Assembly (NCBI GenBank): GCA_002099365.1
Contig: MSED01000002.1
Location: 1,736,001-1,800,000, forward strand
DNA length: 64,000 nt
Direction of reading: 5' to 3'
Origin: Phialophora verrucosa
Lineage: Eukaryota > Ascomycota > Eurotiomycetes > Chaetothyriales > Herpotrichiellaceae
Shown: positions 1 through 11,089 of the stretch, one piece after another
Numbering within the stretch: the stretch's first letter is position 1
Layout: the number at the start of each line of letters is the position of its first letter
Translations under genes and position numbers: made by a program
Notes under the pieces: generated by a model
Seen by the model: only the letters and a program-made list of their open reading frames with translations
Told to the model about the DNA's origin: nothing
The model's database searches: none

Positions 1-438
1 GACGGTGATGCATTGCGTGAATCTGACGCTGGTCGCACTTCGAAGGGAGCCATCCAATCCTGTGTATAGATTGGCTTTATTCCTTTACCCTGCGACCATT
101 CATGGGTACATATATGGTGCAAAATCGGTGACGGCAGAGAAAGCAGAAGGAGAAGGAGAAGACCAGGAGAACAGACGAGAAGCGAAGCTGCTTTCTGCAC
201 AGCGGATTCCATACAGTCGTACTAATTGAACTAGACGGTTTCACCAGCACTGTATCAGGCGAGGATGTATCTGCTCGAAAAGGGAATGTCTTGAATCGGG
301 CGAGCTAAGCCTACCGGCCTGGGCGACTCTTACTTAAAGATTTCTCTATAGAATGGTACGCACTGCGAGCGGAGCAGGCTTGCCGGGCCGGTTTCCAACT
401 CAGACCTGAGCGGCTCGCTTTTTTTTGATGACTTCTAT
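1..438. other. Window edge, no gene recognised
   Basis: I see no coding sequence I can support here. A 74-codon open frame near the left edge has no recognisable domain and sits in low-complexity purine-rich sequence (AGAAAGCAGAAGGAGAAGG type). The stretch directly follows the 3' end of the FAH-family gene, so its right part probably holds that gene's 3' untranslated region. Confidence 0.4.
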
Positions 439-1697
439 CTATGCAAATTCCACCACGTTGCGTAGGGTGCCGATCTTCGATATCGATACCTCCATCTTAT
501 TGCCGGGCTTGAGGAACCTCGGGGGGCTCATGCCAAATCCGACGCCTAATGAGGGAGGAGGAGAAGTCAGCTACAGGACGTGAACGGAACAGCAAGAACG
601 GAGGTGAATGGAAGGGAACAGCAAGAACAGAGATCAAGACGTAGAGAGAGGCAGACACGCATGCAATGCATGAAATGCCGGATACAGCCGTGACGCGGAC
701 TTACCTCCCGGAGTTCCCGTCATGATGACCTGACCCTTCTGTAGCGTCGTGCCTTGGCTCAGGTACGAGACGATGTACGCGCAGTCGAAGAGCAAGTCCG
801 AGACGCTCTCGCTCTGCCGCGTCTCGCCGTCAACAATGGTCTTGAGGTGCAGTTGCGCGGGATCGGGGATGAGCTGCGACGACACGATCACCGGACCTAG
901 CGGCGCGTACGTGTCGAACCCCTTGGAGAAGCCCCATTGCGGGATCCGTCCGGCCAGTTCGGGATCTCGTTGGAGTTTGCGCGACGAGACGTCGTTGCCG
1001 GCCGTGTAGCCCGCGACGTAGTCGAGGGCTTCTTCGCGGGAGACGTCTTTTGCGTCACGGCCCATGACGATGCACTAGTAGCCGGTCAGTCAGCAGTTCG
1101 TCAGTCGGTTGATGGCGAGCTTTGGTGGTGTGTGCGTGGATGTGACAATGAAGATGATTTCGCCGCATCAGGAACACGTACCAACTCGCCCTCGTAGTCC
1201 GCTTGATCATCCTGCGCGAGCTTGGGGATCACCACTGGCGCGTCGTGGTCCTGCAGACATGTATTGGGTTTGAAGAAGAAAAACGGGAACGGCGGAGGTT
1301 GTCGTCCCGCTTCCTTGACTGTCGAACGCAAGATTTCTCGTCAGCATCGTCTGTCCTAGCCCACTCACTCGCTCGCTCGCTTGGGGATTGAGTCCATGGA
1401 TGAGGATACCCAAAACGTACTGTGCTTTGCGTAGTTCAACCCGATGGCCCTGATCACGGGGACATCGTCCTTGGTCAGCGGCCCGAGGATCTTCTTCACC
1501 GTCACGGTCTCGTCGGTCACTTTCGTCTTCCCGGACGTGTCGAAGATGTCGTCTCCGGTGATGACCTTGGCTTGCAACTTGTCCGCTTCCGTGACGTTGC
1601 CTAGGTCGAAATCTTCGGTCGGGAGAATTGGCTCGCCGCGCAGGGTTCGTCCGTCCGTGGCTACGAACCGGATTAGGCGTGTCCAGGGGAGCTTCAT
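439..1697 (-). CDS. Fumarylacetoacetate hydrolase (FAH) family protein, candidate fumarylpyruvate hydrolase
   Basis: Four exons, complement of 439..545, 705..1074, 1182..1318 and 1421..1697, join in frame with GT-AG introns to a 296-residue protein, the usual size for this family. The exon 1/2 junction restores the family signature NYAKHIKEAG, followed by PFFFFKP. Downstream come the metal-site region DYEGEL, then IVMG, YTAGNDVSSR, QWGFSKGFDTYAPLGP and the C-terminal TGTPGGVGFGM. FAH-fold enzymes hydrolyse C-C bonds of 2,4-dioxo acids using a divalent metal, and some members are isomerases or decarboxylases. The gentisate dioxygenase in the same window makes hydrolysis of maleylpyruvate or fumarylpyruvate the best guess, but that substrate is inferred. 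The start is the ATG at 1697; an upstream open extension lacks family similarity. No targeting peptide is obvious, so a cytosolic location is likely. Confidence 0.87.
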
Positions 1698-2139
1698 TGT
1701 GTTTGTCTGAGTAGTGATTCCGATACTGATAGTGAGGCTTGGTGCTCTTGGAATGTGTTGATACTTTTGCGTCGCGGATGATATATCGACAATTAAGTGT
1801 GTTTCATAATGGCGTTCATGGCAGCGTGGTGGGGAGGATGGAGGATTGCGCTTGCGGGGAAAGAACGGACCCGATATCGGCCTTAACAGGAACCCTCCTT
1901 TGGAGAGGGCCGTACGATACGAGCGATGCTCGTCAGGGGTGACGCCACGGAGCACATTCTTACGGGATTGATGGCCACTTACTATGGCCAGCTCTCAGAG
2001 CCCACAACGGTGTTTCCCCGGGTTTGGACAGCAGCAGCAGCAGGCGCAGCATGGAAGCAGACAAGGCTACAGAGTGTTCAGTTGTGGTATCGCTTACTGC
2101 GATGTGACTATTGCATCCGCACGTCTGATCAACTCCCCG

Positions 2140-4767
2140 TCATCCAGCCATCATGGCCGTCAACCCTGGCTCCACGCCCACGAGGTCTGCGAACAGATCA
2201 AGACTGTTATCCGTCCAATACTGCTGCATGCCCATATCATAGAATGCGAATGGGTCGTCTGGACCCAGATTCTGCAGCGCCGTATTGATCGGGACAGATC
2301 CGTCCGCAACACCCTGAGGCTGCACATGGGCCCCGCTTTGACCGTTGCCCTGTGTGAACTCCCCCTGCTGAGTGAGGGCTAGGGCAGATAGGATGACCGG
2401 CCCAAGCTCTGGGTTGCTCTGAACGAGCGTCATGCATATCTGCATGAGCTTCAACAAAGTCTTCCTGATCCTCTTTGCCGATTTGGTGCCTTCGCCGAAT
2501 CGCTTGAGGGCTTCCATTGCACGTCGCAGACGGAGGATCATCTCGACGGACTTGGCTGGGTCCGGGGACTGAATGGTGACTATGTAAGAACCATGTAACG
2601 TCTCCGGGTGGGAGCCGGTGAGTTCCAACAGCAGACAACTGAATATCACCAGTGCTGCATTAAAGGCTTCACAGGGCCGTCAGCAGACAATCTCGGAAAT
2701 GACACCTGAGTACTTACTGTAGTATGCTGTGAACCACCAGGCGCCCAGCAGCGCCGGCGGCCTACTTGTCTTGTACACGATCTCCACGATTTCCATGGCG
2801 GACTGCTGGCAAATCCGGACGCTTCTGTCACCGAGGTCATTGAAGAAGGGGTCATCGCGTGCGAGCGACTCGGCGGTCCTTGGACGGCTTCTTTGCCGCA
2901 GGAAGGCACTCAGGATTGGCCTGTGGAGTACGATACGAGTGTTGAGATAGCGGAGCGTTAAGATGACGCTGAGGCGGTCGAAGACCGGATCCCATGTCGA
3001 CACCGAGACGCCGTCAGGGTCCAGGGTATCCCATGGCCTCCGCTGCAGCTGCGGAAGGAGTTTGTGCTTCCATGCGGCGAGTTTCTGTTCGAGGACGACA
3101 GTCCTTTCCACAATGGTTGGAATAGCCAGGCCAGCGTCAACGTCAACATTGTCGCCGTACAGCTCTGAAATGATGTCTCCCAGGACATAGTACAATTGTC
3201 TGCCACCAAGTTAGCGAAATGTACAAGGGAAGCAGAATTGGCGGCCGATGTGTACATCGTGGCTGTAAAGAAACAGACAGTGTCCGGAGGATCCAAGCTA
3301 CTCGTCGCCGCGGCAGAGCCGCCCAACATCGTCAACTTTTCCAGATTTTGATTGAGAGGGAGATCAAGCTTGACGATGCAATTTGGCATCATGCAAGGTC
3401 GTCCAAACGTCATGCTGAGCGTTCTACTCACGGATTAGTGCTTGGGACCTTCTCACAGTCTGACAGCCTACCTGTCCAGGATCATGCATCCGAACCATGT
3501 CCGTTTGCGTATCTCGGCCTCAACGGGGCTCAGACCAGAGGATGCGGCGCGAGAGTGTAACCCCAGCTGGATTGCTGCTCGAACGGCAAGTCCATGGAGG
3601 TTCCAAGCTTGATCGGACCGCTGAGTACCCTGCCGGTACTGTGCCATCAACAGCAAACATTGAACTACTACCGATCAGCAACTGCATCTAATATGGTGCC
3701 GCTCATGACAACTCCTCAGTCGCCAAGGAAGTTGCAGGAAACTTACCTGTCTCTAAACTCGCTGACTTCATCTCAATCTCGGCCGACAAGGCCTGTGCCC
3801 GCTCTATGAATATTTCCGATTCCGCCGCGTTTTTCTCTGCTGATTGATCTGGTCTGGCAGAGATGTATGTCGCAAACGCGAAGATAACATTGATAAGGCA
3901 CAACCAGGACCGACTCACGGCTGTGAAGCGGTTTCGTCGCGCTGCAGAATACGTCCGCAGAATGTTTTGCTCGTGGATATACGGGAAGAGCATCCCGGTA
4001 TCTGAGAAGAACAGCTTTATCAGGCGCTGTGCGCGAGCTTCTGCCGGGAGCGAGCGAACATTGATATGTTGTCGGACGATTGGGCTAGTCTCTGAGAGGG
4101 TGGTGGTGACCGGAGAAGCTACCCGTGACACAATGGGCTGATTTACTTCGTTCTCTGAATGGCGGGATTGACCTATTGCCTTCAGAGTAGCCGATGTCGC
4201 GTCGGAGAGGTGACGCAGCAATGCTATGTTTGATGAAGGGCCGAAGAACCGCGACTCGGTCTCTTCCGGATCAGTGATGGCAGCCATGCCATCCACGGAG
4301 TCCTCGGCATTCTGCTGGATCAAGTCACCCTCGTCAAGAATAGCGACATCTTCGTCGTCGTTGGACGCCTGTCGTACGTCGTGAAGGGAAGTGGTGACTT
4401 CGTGGTTGGAGCTGTTTTGGTCGGGACTCGACTGCACTGGACGCTCCCCTTCCGCAGAAAATGTGACCTTTTGGTTGACGAGAAGCCGCAGGGTCTCCTC
4501 GATCGCCCGCAGTCTCTCATCGTATCCAGACGGAGGCTGGAGAGGCGGCTTGACGTTGCCGGCGGCAGGTTGCTGGTAGACGCATTCAAATCCGAGCTCG
4601 ACGCAGAGGCTGCAAGCAGGCTTCACGCCATTGCAACGAGACTTTCGATTTCTGCAGGAGGTACAAGCGAGCGCAATGCGGCGCCGTTTGTAGGATGGTG
4701 GTGGTGTTGCTGGGTCCTGGCCCTGCGCGTCGGCCTCTGAGGGCCTTCGGATTTGTCCCTCCGGCAT
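2140..4767 (-). CDS. Zn(II)2Cys6 fungal-specific transcription factor
   Basis: The N-terminus carries a textbook binuclear zinc cluster, C35-x2-C38-x6-C45-x6-C52-x2-C55-x6-C62, preceded by the basic stretch YKRRR and followed by a short coiled-coil-like linker (DERLRAIEETLRLLVNQ). Further in is the fungal-specific transcription factor domain: an early segment reading LIKLFFSDTGMLFPYIHEQN, and the hallmark motif NLHGLAVRAAIQLGLH with RKRTWFGCMILDR. The gene is split by several introns, at about 3.65-3.78 kb, 3.2-3.45 kb and 2.65-2.72 kb, and I did not fix every junction. The protein should bind CGG-containing half sites in the nucleus. It lies between the FAH gene and the rest of the aromatic cluster, so it is the natural candidate for the pathway regulator; that link is inference. 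Fungal gentisate clusters described in yeasts also contain a zinc-cluster activator. Confidence 0.9.
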
Positions 4768-5512
4768 CCTACGTCAATAGCGCCTGAATAGGAGAGTGGT
4801 ATGGCCTGTCACGTGGCTGACAGCAATATCACCAGGCGCGGCTGCATATCTAGATGGAATCGTGCGCAGGAAGGGGATATCGGGGAAGGCGGCGACTTTG
4901 TAGGTTCAGTTGGCACGACTGAGGGCACCCCAGTGAACTGGTCTCCCCTACAGCTGCTTCGTATTCCTGTGGTATAGTACACGAGACACCACAGATCCGC
5001 ACTGCTTCAGATGCAATTGCGGATTCTCTCTTCTGCGCTCGTCGAGGATGCTGCTGCTGTGTTCGCTGTCACCGCGGATTTCGACCGCCACGGCATTAGG
5101 AGCTCGAATCTCCTCGCCAAGCCGCAGCCGAGGTGTCCCCGCAAGAAAATATGTTTGTCTGACGGACCAATTACGGACAGTTCTTGGGAGGGAAGGGTCT
5201 GTCCGACACGCCAGATCTCGCCTCGGCCTGGTTAAATTGGCCTTTCGTTCATCGCTTCCTCGCTTCACGCTTCTGCTTTTGCACTCGGACGCTGCGGATG
5301 CACTGGAGGCAGCGCAGTCCAGATGCCAACCCCCCATGCCTTTTCAGACTCGGCGTAGGACTTCCTCACAGGGTCCCAATCATGCGGGCGTGACGAAAAT
5401 CACGGCAAACACCACCCTCCTAGAAGGCAAGAAGAAGAGTTGCAGTTCTACGTGGATCGCTTGAACAAAATACACAATCAAGTACAGTTTCCATACAGCA
5501 GCATTGCTTTGA
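4768..5512. other. Intergenic: 5' region of the zinc-cluster gene and 3' region of the lactamase-fold gene
   Basis: This 745-bp stretch contains only short open frames without recognisable domains. Its left part should hold the promoter of the leftward-reading zinc-cluster gene. I found no clear repeat or RNA gene. Confidence 0.4.
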
Positions 5513-6538
5513 CTAACCGTGATATCTCCTCTGCACCTCCACTAATGTCAATGCCTCCGACCGCACCTTCGACTTTAGGCCATTTGCGCGCCAACTATTC
5601 AACTTATGAGGGTACAACGGGATAATTCCATCCACCTGGGCATCGTGTGCCAGCGCAACAAACACTCTGTCACTCGAATGCAGTGACTGGGTCTTGCGGA
5701 TCGTCTCTCTCGCGCTAACTGGGTCTTTGTGGAACCCAGGCTGCCCATTCGGTCCCACGTCAACGCTGATATCACGAGTCGGGTCGTCAAGCAAGTTCCT
5801 GTGATGACAGCAGTCGCCTCCCATAGCGACCCACTCGTCTTCACCGGTCCGCGCGAGTGCCATTTGGTGGCCAGGCATGTGGCCAGGAGCATCTAGGATG
5901 AGGAAAGAGCCGTCGTCGAAGAGATCGACTCCTTCGTCAAAAGGAAATCCGGCTGGGACTGAGTCTGGTGTGAACTTCTGATACTCCGACCTCTTCAATT
6001 CGGTGAACCCTTGGTGGGCAAGGACGGAGCCATCGAATGGCGATCCATCTGCAGCGGGATAACCTGGGCGAATACAGTCTCGGGTGCCCGGTCCCACCAT
6101 GATTCGAGCGTGGGGAAATCGTTCAACGTCTCCGGAGTGATCAAAATGCAGGTGGCTTAGAACCACAATATCGACGTGATCGGGGTGGACAGGTCCCTCT
6201 GCAAGCAGATCGTGGGCATCTTTCGGAACGTATGGCTCGATCACAGAATAATCCTCCCTGATCACTCTCGGATTTCTCTCCAGGTCCTGCGTGAGACTGT
6301 GTCAGCACATATGATCCACGAGAAGACGACTGCAAGGCTCTTAGGAGACACGGAGACTGACCTTTCGCATACCCAAATCAAACAATACCTTCTTGCCCGA
6401 GGGATGGCAGATCAGAAAGCTATAGTCCGGTGACAGATGGCGTAGCCCTGAGTTGCCATCGGAAAAGATCCAACGGTCAGGCAGCCAGAGATATCCGGTG
6501 GGGAGGACATAGACCTCCACTTTCTGCGCGGCGGCCAT
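5513..6538 (-). CDS. Metallo-beta-lactamase-fold hydrolase (lactonase-like)
   Basis: Two exons (complement of 5513..6286 and 6362..6538) give 316 residues. The zinc-binding signature H104-L-H106-F-D108-H109 follows a hydrophobic strand (VDIVVLSHLHFDHSGD). Further metal ligands are plausible in DAPGHMPGHQ, GGDCCHH and the C-terminal ALAHDAQ. The layout resembles the N-acyl-homoserine-lactonase / glyoxalase-II-like branch: N-terminal strand pair VEVYVLPTGYLWLP, HxHxDH, GHxPGH, GGD, then a late His. Such enzymes hydrolyse lactones, thioesters or related bonds; the substrate here is unknown. There is no signal peptide. It is divergent from the ACMSD-like amidohydrolase with 368 bp between starts, so the two may share a promoter and act on linked metabolites. 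Confidence 0.85.
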
Positions 6539-6906
6539 CTGGGCCTAGGTGCCTGAAATCTATATGTTCTTGCTCAATTCGAACAATGCCAGGGGTGGTA
6601 ATATCGACTGATATCAACTACGAAGGACCTCGGCGGAGGATCGTTTTCCCTCCCCGCTTACTCCGAAGCCACCGTGCCTAGAACCGGACTCGGCTTTAAG
6701 ACTTTCTAGACTCGCCACTTCCATTCCGATCCACACCCTTACCTCACCCCGAATACCCTAATGTGATCTGGAAGTGCGAGTGACTGTGACCGGCTTTGTC
6801 CAAGAACACATAAGTCCAACAACAGCGACCTTTTACAGCGACCTCCTCGCGGCTGGTTTGGCGAAAGTCTCTCCCCGGACAGTGTCTTTTAAAGAGTTTG
6901 AACAAC
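6539..6906. promoter_or_regulatory. Divergent intergenic promoter region (lactamase-fold gene / amidohydrolase)
   Basis: The region between the two start codons is 368 bp and contains no open frame of interest. It has several CGG half sites (CCTCGGCGGAGG at about 6631, ACCGGACTCGG at about 6683), which zinc-cluster regulators can use, but I saw no CGG-N7-CCG palindrome like those in the other two cluster promoters. Confidence 0.5.
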
Positions 6907-7929
6907 ATGGATAGAATCGACACGCACGCTCATGTTGTGCCTGAAGTATGGAGGAAGTATACTAGCGAGCATGGGTATGACCGACCCGACGGTATGCCCG
7001 CAATCCCGGTGAGTATGTTGCTCTCACGGGCAATGCCTTAGCTCATTCACTCTCAGGCCTGGTCACCCGAAGCCCACCTCGACTTGATGGAGAAGTTGGG
7101 GATTTCGAAATCCATACTCAGCATCACGTCGCCAGGAACACATCTGAAGGCTCACGATGACGACCTGGCCCGGAAAGTCACCCGCGAGACGAACGATGAA
7201 GTCGCCAATATCTGCCGAGCTCATCCCGACAAGTTCGGCTTTTTTGCATCCCTGCCGCTGCCAGACGTCGACGGCTCGCTCGAGGAGATTGATCGTGCTC
7301 TGGACGGTCTTGGCGCAGCGGGGTTCGCTCTCATGACGAATGCGCACGGATACTATCTGGGCGATGCTCACCTGGACAGAGTCTTTTCGAAGTTGAATGA
7401 GCGGAAAGCAATCGTCTTCATGCACCCGACGTCTTGCCGTTCCCACAAGGCGCCCGAAGGAGAGAGACCGCTTTCGCAATATCCAGCACCAATGCTTGAA
7501 TTCTTCTTCGACACCACGCGCGCGGTCGTCAATCTAATCCTGTCGGGGACTGTCGCGCGCTATCCGAACATCACGTATCTTGTGTCGCATTGTGGCGGAG
7601 CGCTCCCACCTCTCGTGGAGAGATTCTCGTCCTTCTCGACAAGAATTCTAGGTGGAGATGCGGGAGTGGATTCGGGCACGGTCAAGGACCTCTTCAAGTC
7701 CAGGTTCTATTTTGACCTGGCGGGTTTCCCATTTCCCGACCAGATTCACGGGCTTTTACGGCTATCAGATACTTCACGGTTGCTATATGGGAGCGATTTC
7801 CCCTACACCCCAGCATCAGCACTGGGTGGTATGGGCGCTCGCACAGACGAGGAGCTAAAGAATCTATTCGACGAACATGTAGTCCAGGAGATCTACTCGG
7901 GCAACGCCAAGCGGTTGCTTCGGCTCTGA
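6907..7929 (+). CDS. ACMSD / 6-methylsalicylate-decarboxylase-like amidohydrolase
   Basis: Exons 6907..7008 and 7057..7929 encode 324 residues, matching the roughly 320-residue fungal 6-methylsalicylate and related decarboxylases. The amidohydrolase metal motif is at the very N-terminus (D5-T-H7-A-H9). Later ligands are visible as MHPTS, VSHCGGALP and the catalytic-Asp segment YGSDFPYT. The ACMSD branch of the amidohydrolase superfamily carries out metal-dependent, oxygen-independent decarboxylation of aromatic or muconate carboxylates (6-methylsalicylate, gamma-resorcylate, 2-amino-3-carboxymuconate semialdehyde). Which of these is used here cannot be told from sequence. Next to a hydroxybenzoate/gentisate pathway, a salicylate-type acid is likely. 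No signal peptide is present, so it is probably cytosolic. Confidence 0.85.
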
Positions 7930-8195
7930 AAACAATGTATTGCCACTTCAGCAATAAGATTTCAGTGTTTCGATCAGATCCGATCCGACTAAGCTTGTGC
8001 GCCCCGCTGACCAAACAACTCCTCCTCCGCGGGGTGCACTCAATCCGGGGCTATCGGAAGCCGGGTGCTTTACAAGACCTAGAACCGACTGGGCACTGGC
8101 TGGAGCTAGTTCTCCCGCCAAGCTGTTATCTCCGCCCCCCAGTGGCACACCAGACCAAGTCAAGGAGTCGCGAAGTGTTGGCCGAAGAACTGCTG

Positions 8196-8208
8196 CGGAG
8201 TATCGCCG
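8196..8208. promoter_or_regulatory. Candidate zinc-cluster binding site CGG-N7-CCG upstream of the MFS transporter
   Basis: The sequence CGGAGTATCGCCG is an inverted CGG pair with a 7-bp spacer, about 164 bp upstream of the transporter ATG. A second element with the same spacing and the same CGGAG start lies between the hydroxylase and dioxygenase genes. Zn2Cys6 dimers typically read inverted CGG triplets with a fixed spacer. A match this short can arise by chance, so this is a candidate only. Confidence 0.35.
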
Positions 8209-8371
8209 TCCGAAATTGCCCCAGTTCGTGTACGGAACTCTCGCGCATTGGCAGCCAGTATCTCGGTGTTTCCAGAGCAGCCCTTTGGGGATTTTGATAA
8301 AGGACATGATCCGGCGCTGATGACCATGGCGTTCCAACTTCATTTGCATCCCTCACATCTGTGTCCCAAAG

Positions 8372-10094
8372 ATGCTCAACGTGGTAGAGTCGATGAAAAT
8401 GCACCTCGAGAACGACATTGAAGAGGTGGAGCGGAAGGGCCAGGACTTGAATCAGGACGTTGCTCCTCCCGACCCTCATGATCCTCTCACTTGGAGTGTC
8501 CCGCGGAAGCTCATTCTCCTCCTCGTAGTCGGCATCTGGATCTTGCTGGGCACGTCGAATATCATCATCATCGCCCCTGCCATTCAGACCATCCCTCTCG
8601 AGTTTCATTCGCCGTTTGACAGCTCTACCTACATGGTCGGCGGCCCTCTTCTAGCCTACGGCATCTCTTCCTTCCTGTGGGTGCCGGTAGCGAACAGGTA
8701 TGGGGTCAGACTGATCTTCGTGCTTGCTGCTCTCGCGGCGGCATGCATGGACTGCTGGGCCGCAAAAGCGACCTCGTTTGGCAGCCTCGTCGCCGCAAGG
8801 ACACTTGCTTCCTTCTTCTACGCGCCCCCGGAGACGCTGGCGCCTCAGTTGGTCGGCGATGTGTTCCACCTGAGGGACCGGGCCAAAGCCATGACATGGG
8901 TTGGAATCCTGCAGGCCAGCGGATTCTCTGGAGGACCGCTTGTTGGGGCCTTTATCATCCAAGACCGGTAAGTTCGAAGTCATTGTTTGTCTGCATATTT
9001 TGCTGATCCGCCTCATAAGGACGCTTGGCTGGCGCTGGGTCGAATGGATACTGGCCATCATCACCTTTGCCACCGCGGTCATCATGCTGCTGCTCGTCCC
9101 GGAGACGCAGTATACGGGAAACTCGCTGGCAGAGGCTTCACCAAGGTCATGGAAGGACAACCTCCGGTTCTGGCCGGTCAGCGGTGGAGGAACACCGAAA
9201 GAGCGCAGGTATGAGGACGATGCGCACAAACCAAAGATGACTTCTTTCAGCTGATGCATTCTCAGTGTTGCTCACGGTTTCTTGACCATCCTACCATACT
9301 TTGGCCATCCGATCGTCATCCTGAACACTGCATTCTTCTCTCTCACGTTGCTGGTCACTACCTACACGTTGGTAAGTCATCTTTACTCTTTGGTCCAATA
9401 CCACCTCTAACTAGGCTCGCAGACCACTCAATCAATCACCTACTTGTCAGTGTATCCGTTCTCGATCGGGAACTCCGGGCTCACCTTCATCGCACCACTG
9501 ATTGGGACGTGGGGAGCAATGTTGTTCTGCGGCGTGCTTGCCGACCGTCTCTTCCTCCGTCTAGCCAGAAAGGATGGACATAAGCCACAGCCGGAACGGC
9601 GTCTACCTCTTCTCATCGTCACTGGCGTGGTCGGTATAGCTGGATCCCTCCTGTTCGGCATCTGCACGCAAGAGAAATGTCATTGGGTGGCGCCACTGTT
9701 TGGATCCTGCTTTGGTACGTGCTTTCGGCCCCTCTTCTCAATCTCCCCCGGGCGTAATTCTGACGCAGCCTACTCTTTTCTAGTGAGCTTCTGCTTCATC
9801 TCATCCCTGAGCATCTCCTTCGCATATCTCCTCGACGTGTACGAAGCAAAGATGGATACGGTTATGGTTATCGACAACGGCATGAAGAACCTGGCGGCTT
9901 TTGGGATCAGCTATGCCATCGTCCCATGGAACACAAGCGCAGGATATACGGTGCCGTTTGTGGTCATGGCCGTGATTCTGCTGGTCGCACACCTGCTGAT
10001 GGCCGTGGTCTACTTCCGAGGCAAGCACATGAGGGAATGGACTGCGCGGAGGTTCCCCATGACCGGGCCCATGCATCATGGAGATGCGTTCTGA
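8372..10094 (+). CDS. MFS transporter
   Basis: Five exons (8372..8967, 9020..9208, 9266..9371, 9423..9714, 9771 or nearby to 10094; the last acceptor fits best at 9769) give about 502 residues. The cytosolic N-terminus ends in DPHDPLTWSVPRK, the pre-TM1 motif common to fungal drug:H+ antiporter-like MFS proteins. About twelve membrane segments follow, starting with LILLLVVGIWILLG. The inter-TM2/3 motif appears as VANRYGVR, and TM5 carries GFSGGPLVGAF. Fungal members of this branch export drugs or move small organic acids. Its position in an aromatic-acid cluster suggests uptake or efflux of a hydroxybenzoate, which is inference. Two nearby ATGs (8372 and 8396) are possible starts; neither affects the membrane domain. 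Confidence 0.9.
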
Positions 10095-11089
10095 AATCTC
10101 TCGGAACAGCCCGTAACGTGATGGAGGCATGGACGTAAGACAGCCCAGCGAAACGGCCTTTCCGCGAGCTTCCTCCAGGTACACACAGCACACAGTAAGC
10201 CGGAAAGATGTGTATAGATTCCGAAGCCCACAAGGCTTAAGATACAGCCTCGCCGGCTCTCGGAAGGCCTTTGTCAGCAGTAAGGGACCAGTGGAGGTAG
10301 TATGTACTCGTACACAGTTGTGTAGTGAGACCAGATCAGCACCTAATTGGGAGAACTGCGTCACATCAGCTAGCCCCCCGGAAACACAAGCTCAGGGTGT
10401 TTGATTTCCATCGTTCCCGTACGTCAATGCTTTCAGAGTGCTATTGTCCCAGAGACGTAGGTATTCAGCCTGTATCTCCGTCGTCGTGACTAGCTTTGGA
10501 CTTTCATGGAGATAAAAGGGGGGTGTAGCCAAGCGGATCGGTCGGGTAACTGTCGGACCGGCCTTGAGCGAGCACCAAGGATCCCCGCCTTCGCCTTTGC
10601 CTCAGCCTGACCCTCCCCGCCCTCCGTACGTCTCTCCCCACCGGAAAGGCGCAGTTCGCCCGCAAATTCCACTCCCCTTGGCAATAATTGAATTGCTTGC
10701 TGGGACCCATCCCCCGCGGCGGCACCGATTCGTCACAGGAATGCCTCGTTTCGTCCGACAGGGACTACTAGGACTGTAAGCGGCCAGCCCAAGGATCGCG
10801 CGCGCTTTTGGCCTTTGGGCTTTGTATATCTTGTCGTGTGCGCATTTGACTCTCGCTGTGTGGACGTGGGCGGCGAGACCTTTTCTCACCTAGCTTGCCT
10901 TGAACGGTGACACGGTACACGGTATACTGCACGTACGCTGTCAAATATACGTACGCTACACGTACACTATACGAATACCACACCGTCCGCTGCACAGAAC
11001 ATCACAGTATATCCTCTATTGAGGACGTGGACCGTTACTTGCTCTATCTTCTATCATCTATCATATCGTCCATCGACATCGACAGCGAC
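10095..11089. other. Intergenic: 3' region of the transporter and promoter of the alcohol dehydrogenase
   Basis: This stretch of about 1 kb has no supportable gene. Just upstream of the dehydrogenase, about 10,905-10,985, is a low-complexity tract made of TACACG/TACGTA-like units. Short CT-rich tracts around 11,040-11,070 look like a fungal core promoter or 5' untranslated region. Confidence 0.4.

Noticed and set aside
1365..1955. N-terminal extension of the FAH-family gene to a 196-codon frame
   Set aside because: The added residues have no family similarity and the conserved protein begins at the ATG at 1697.
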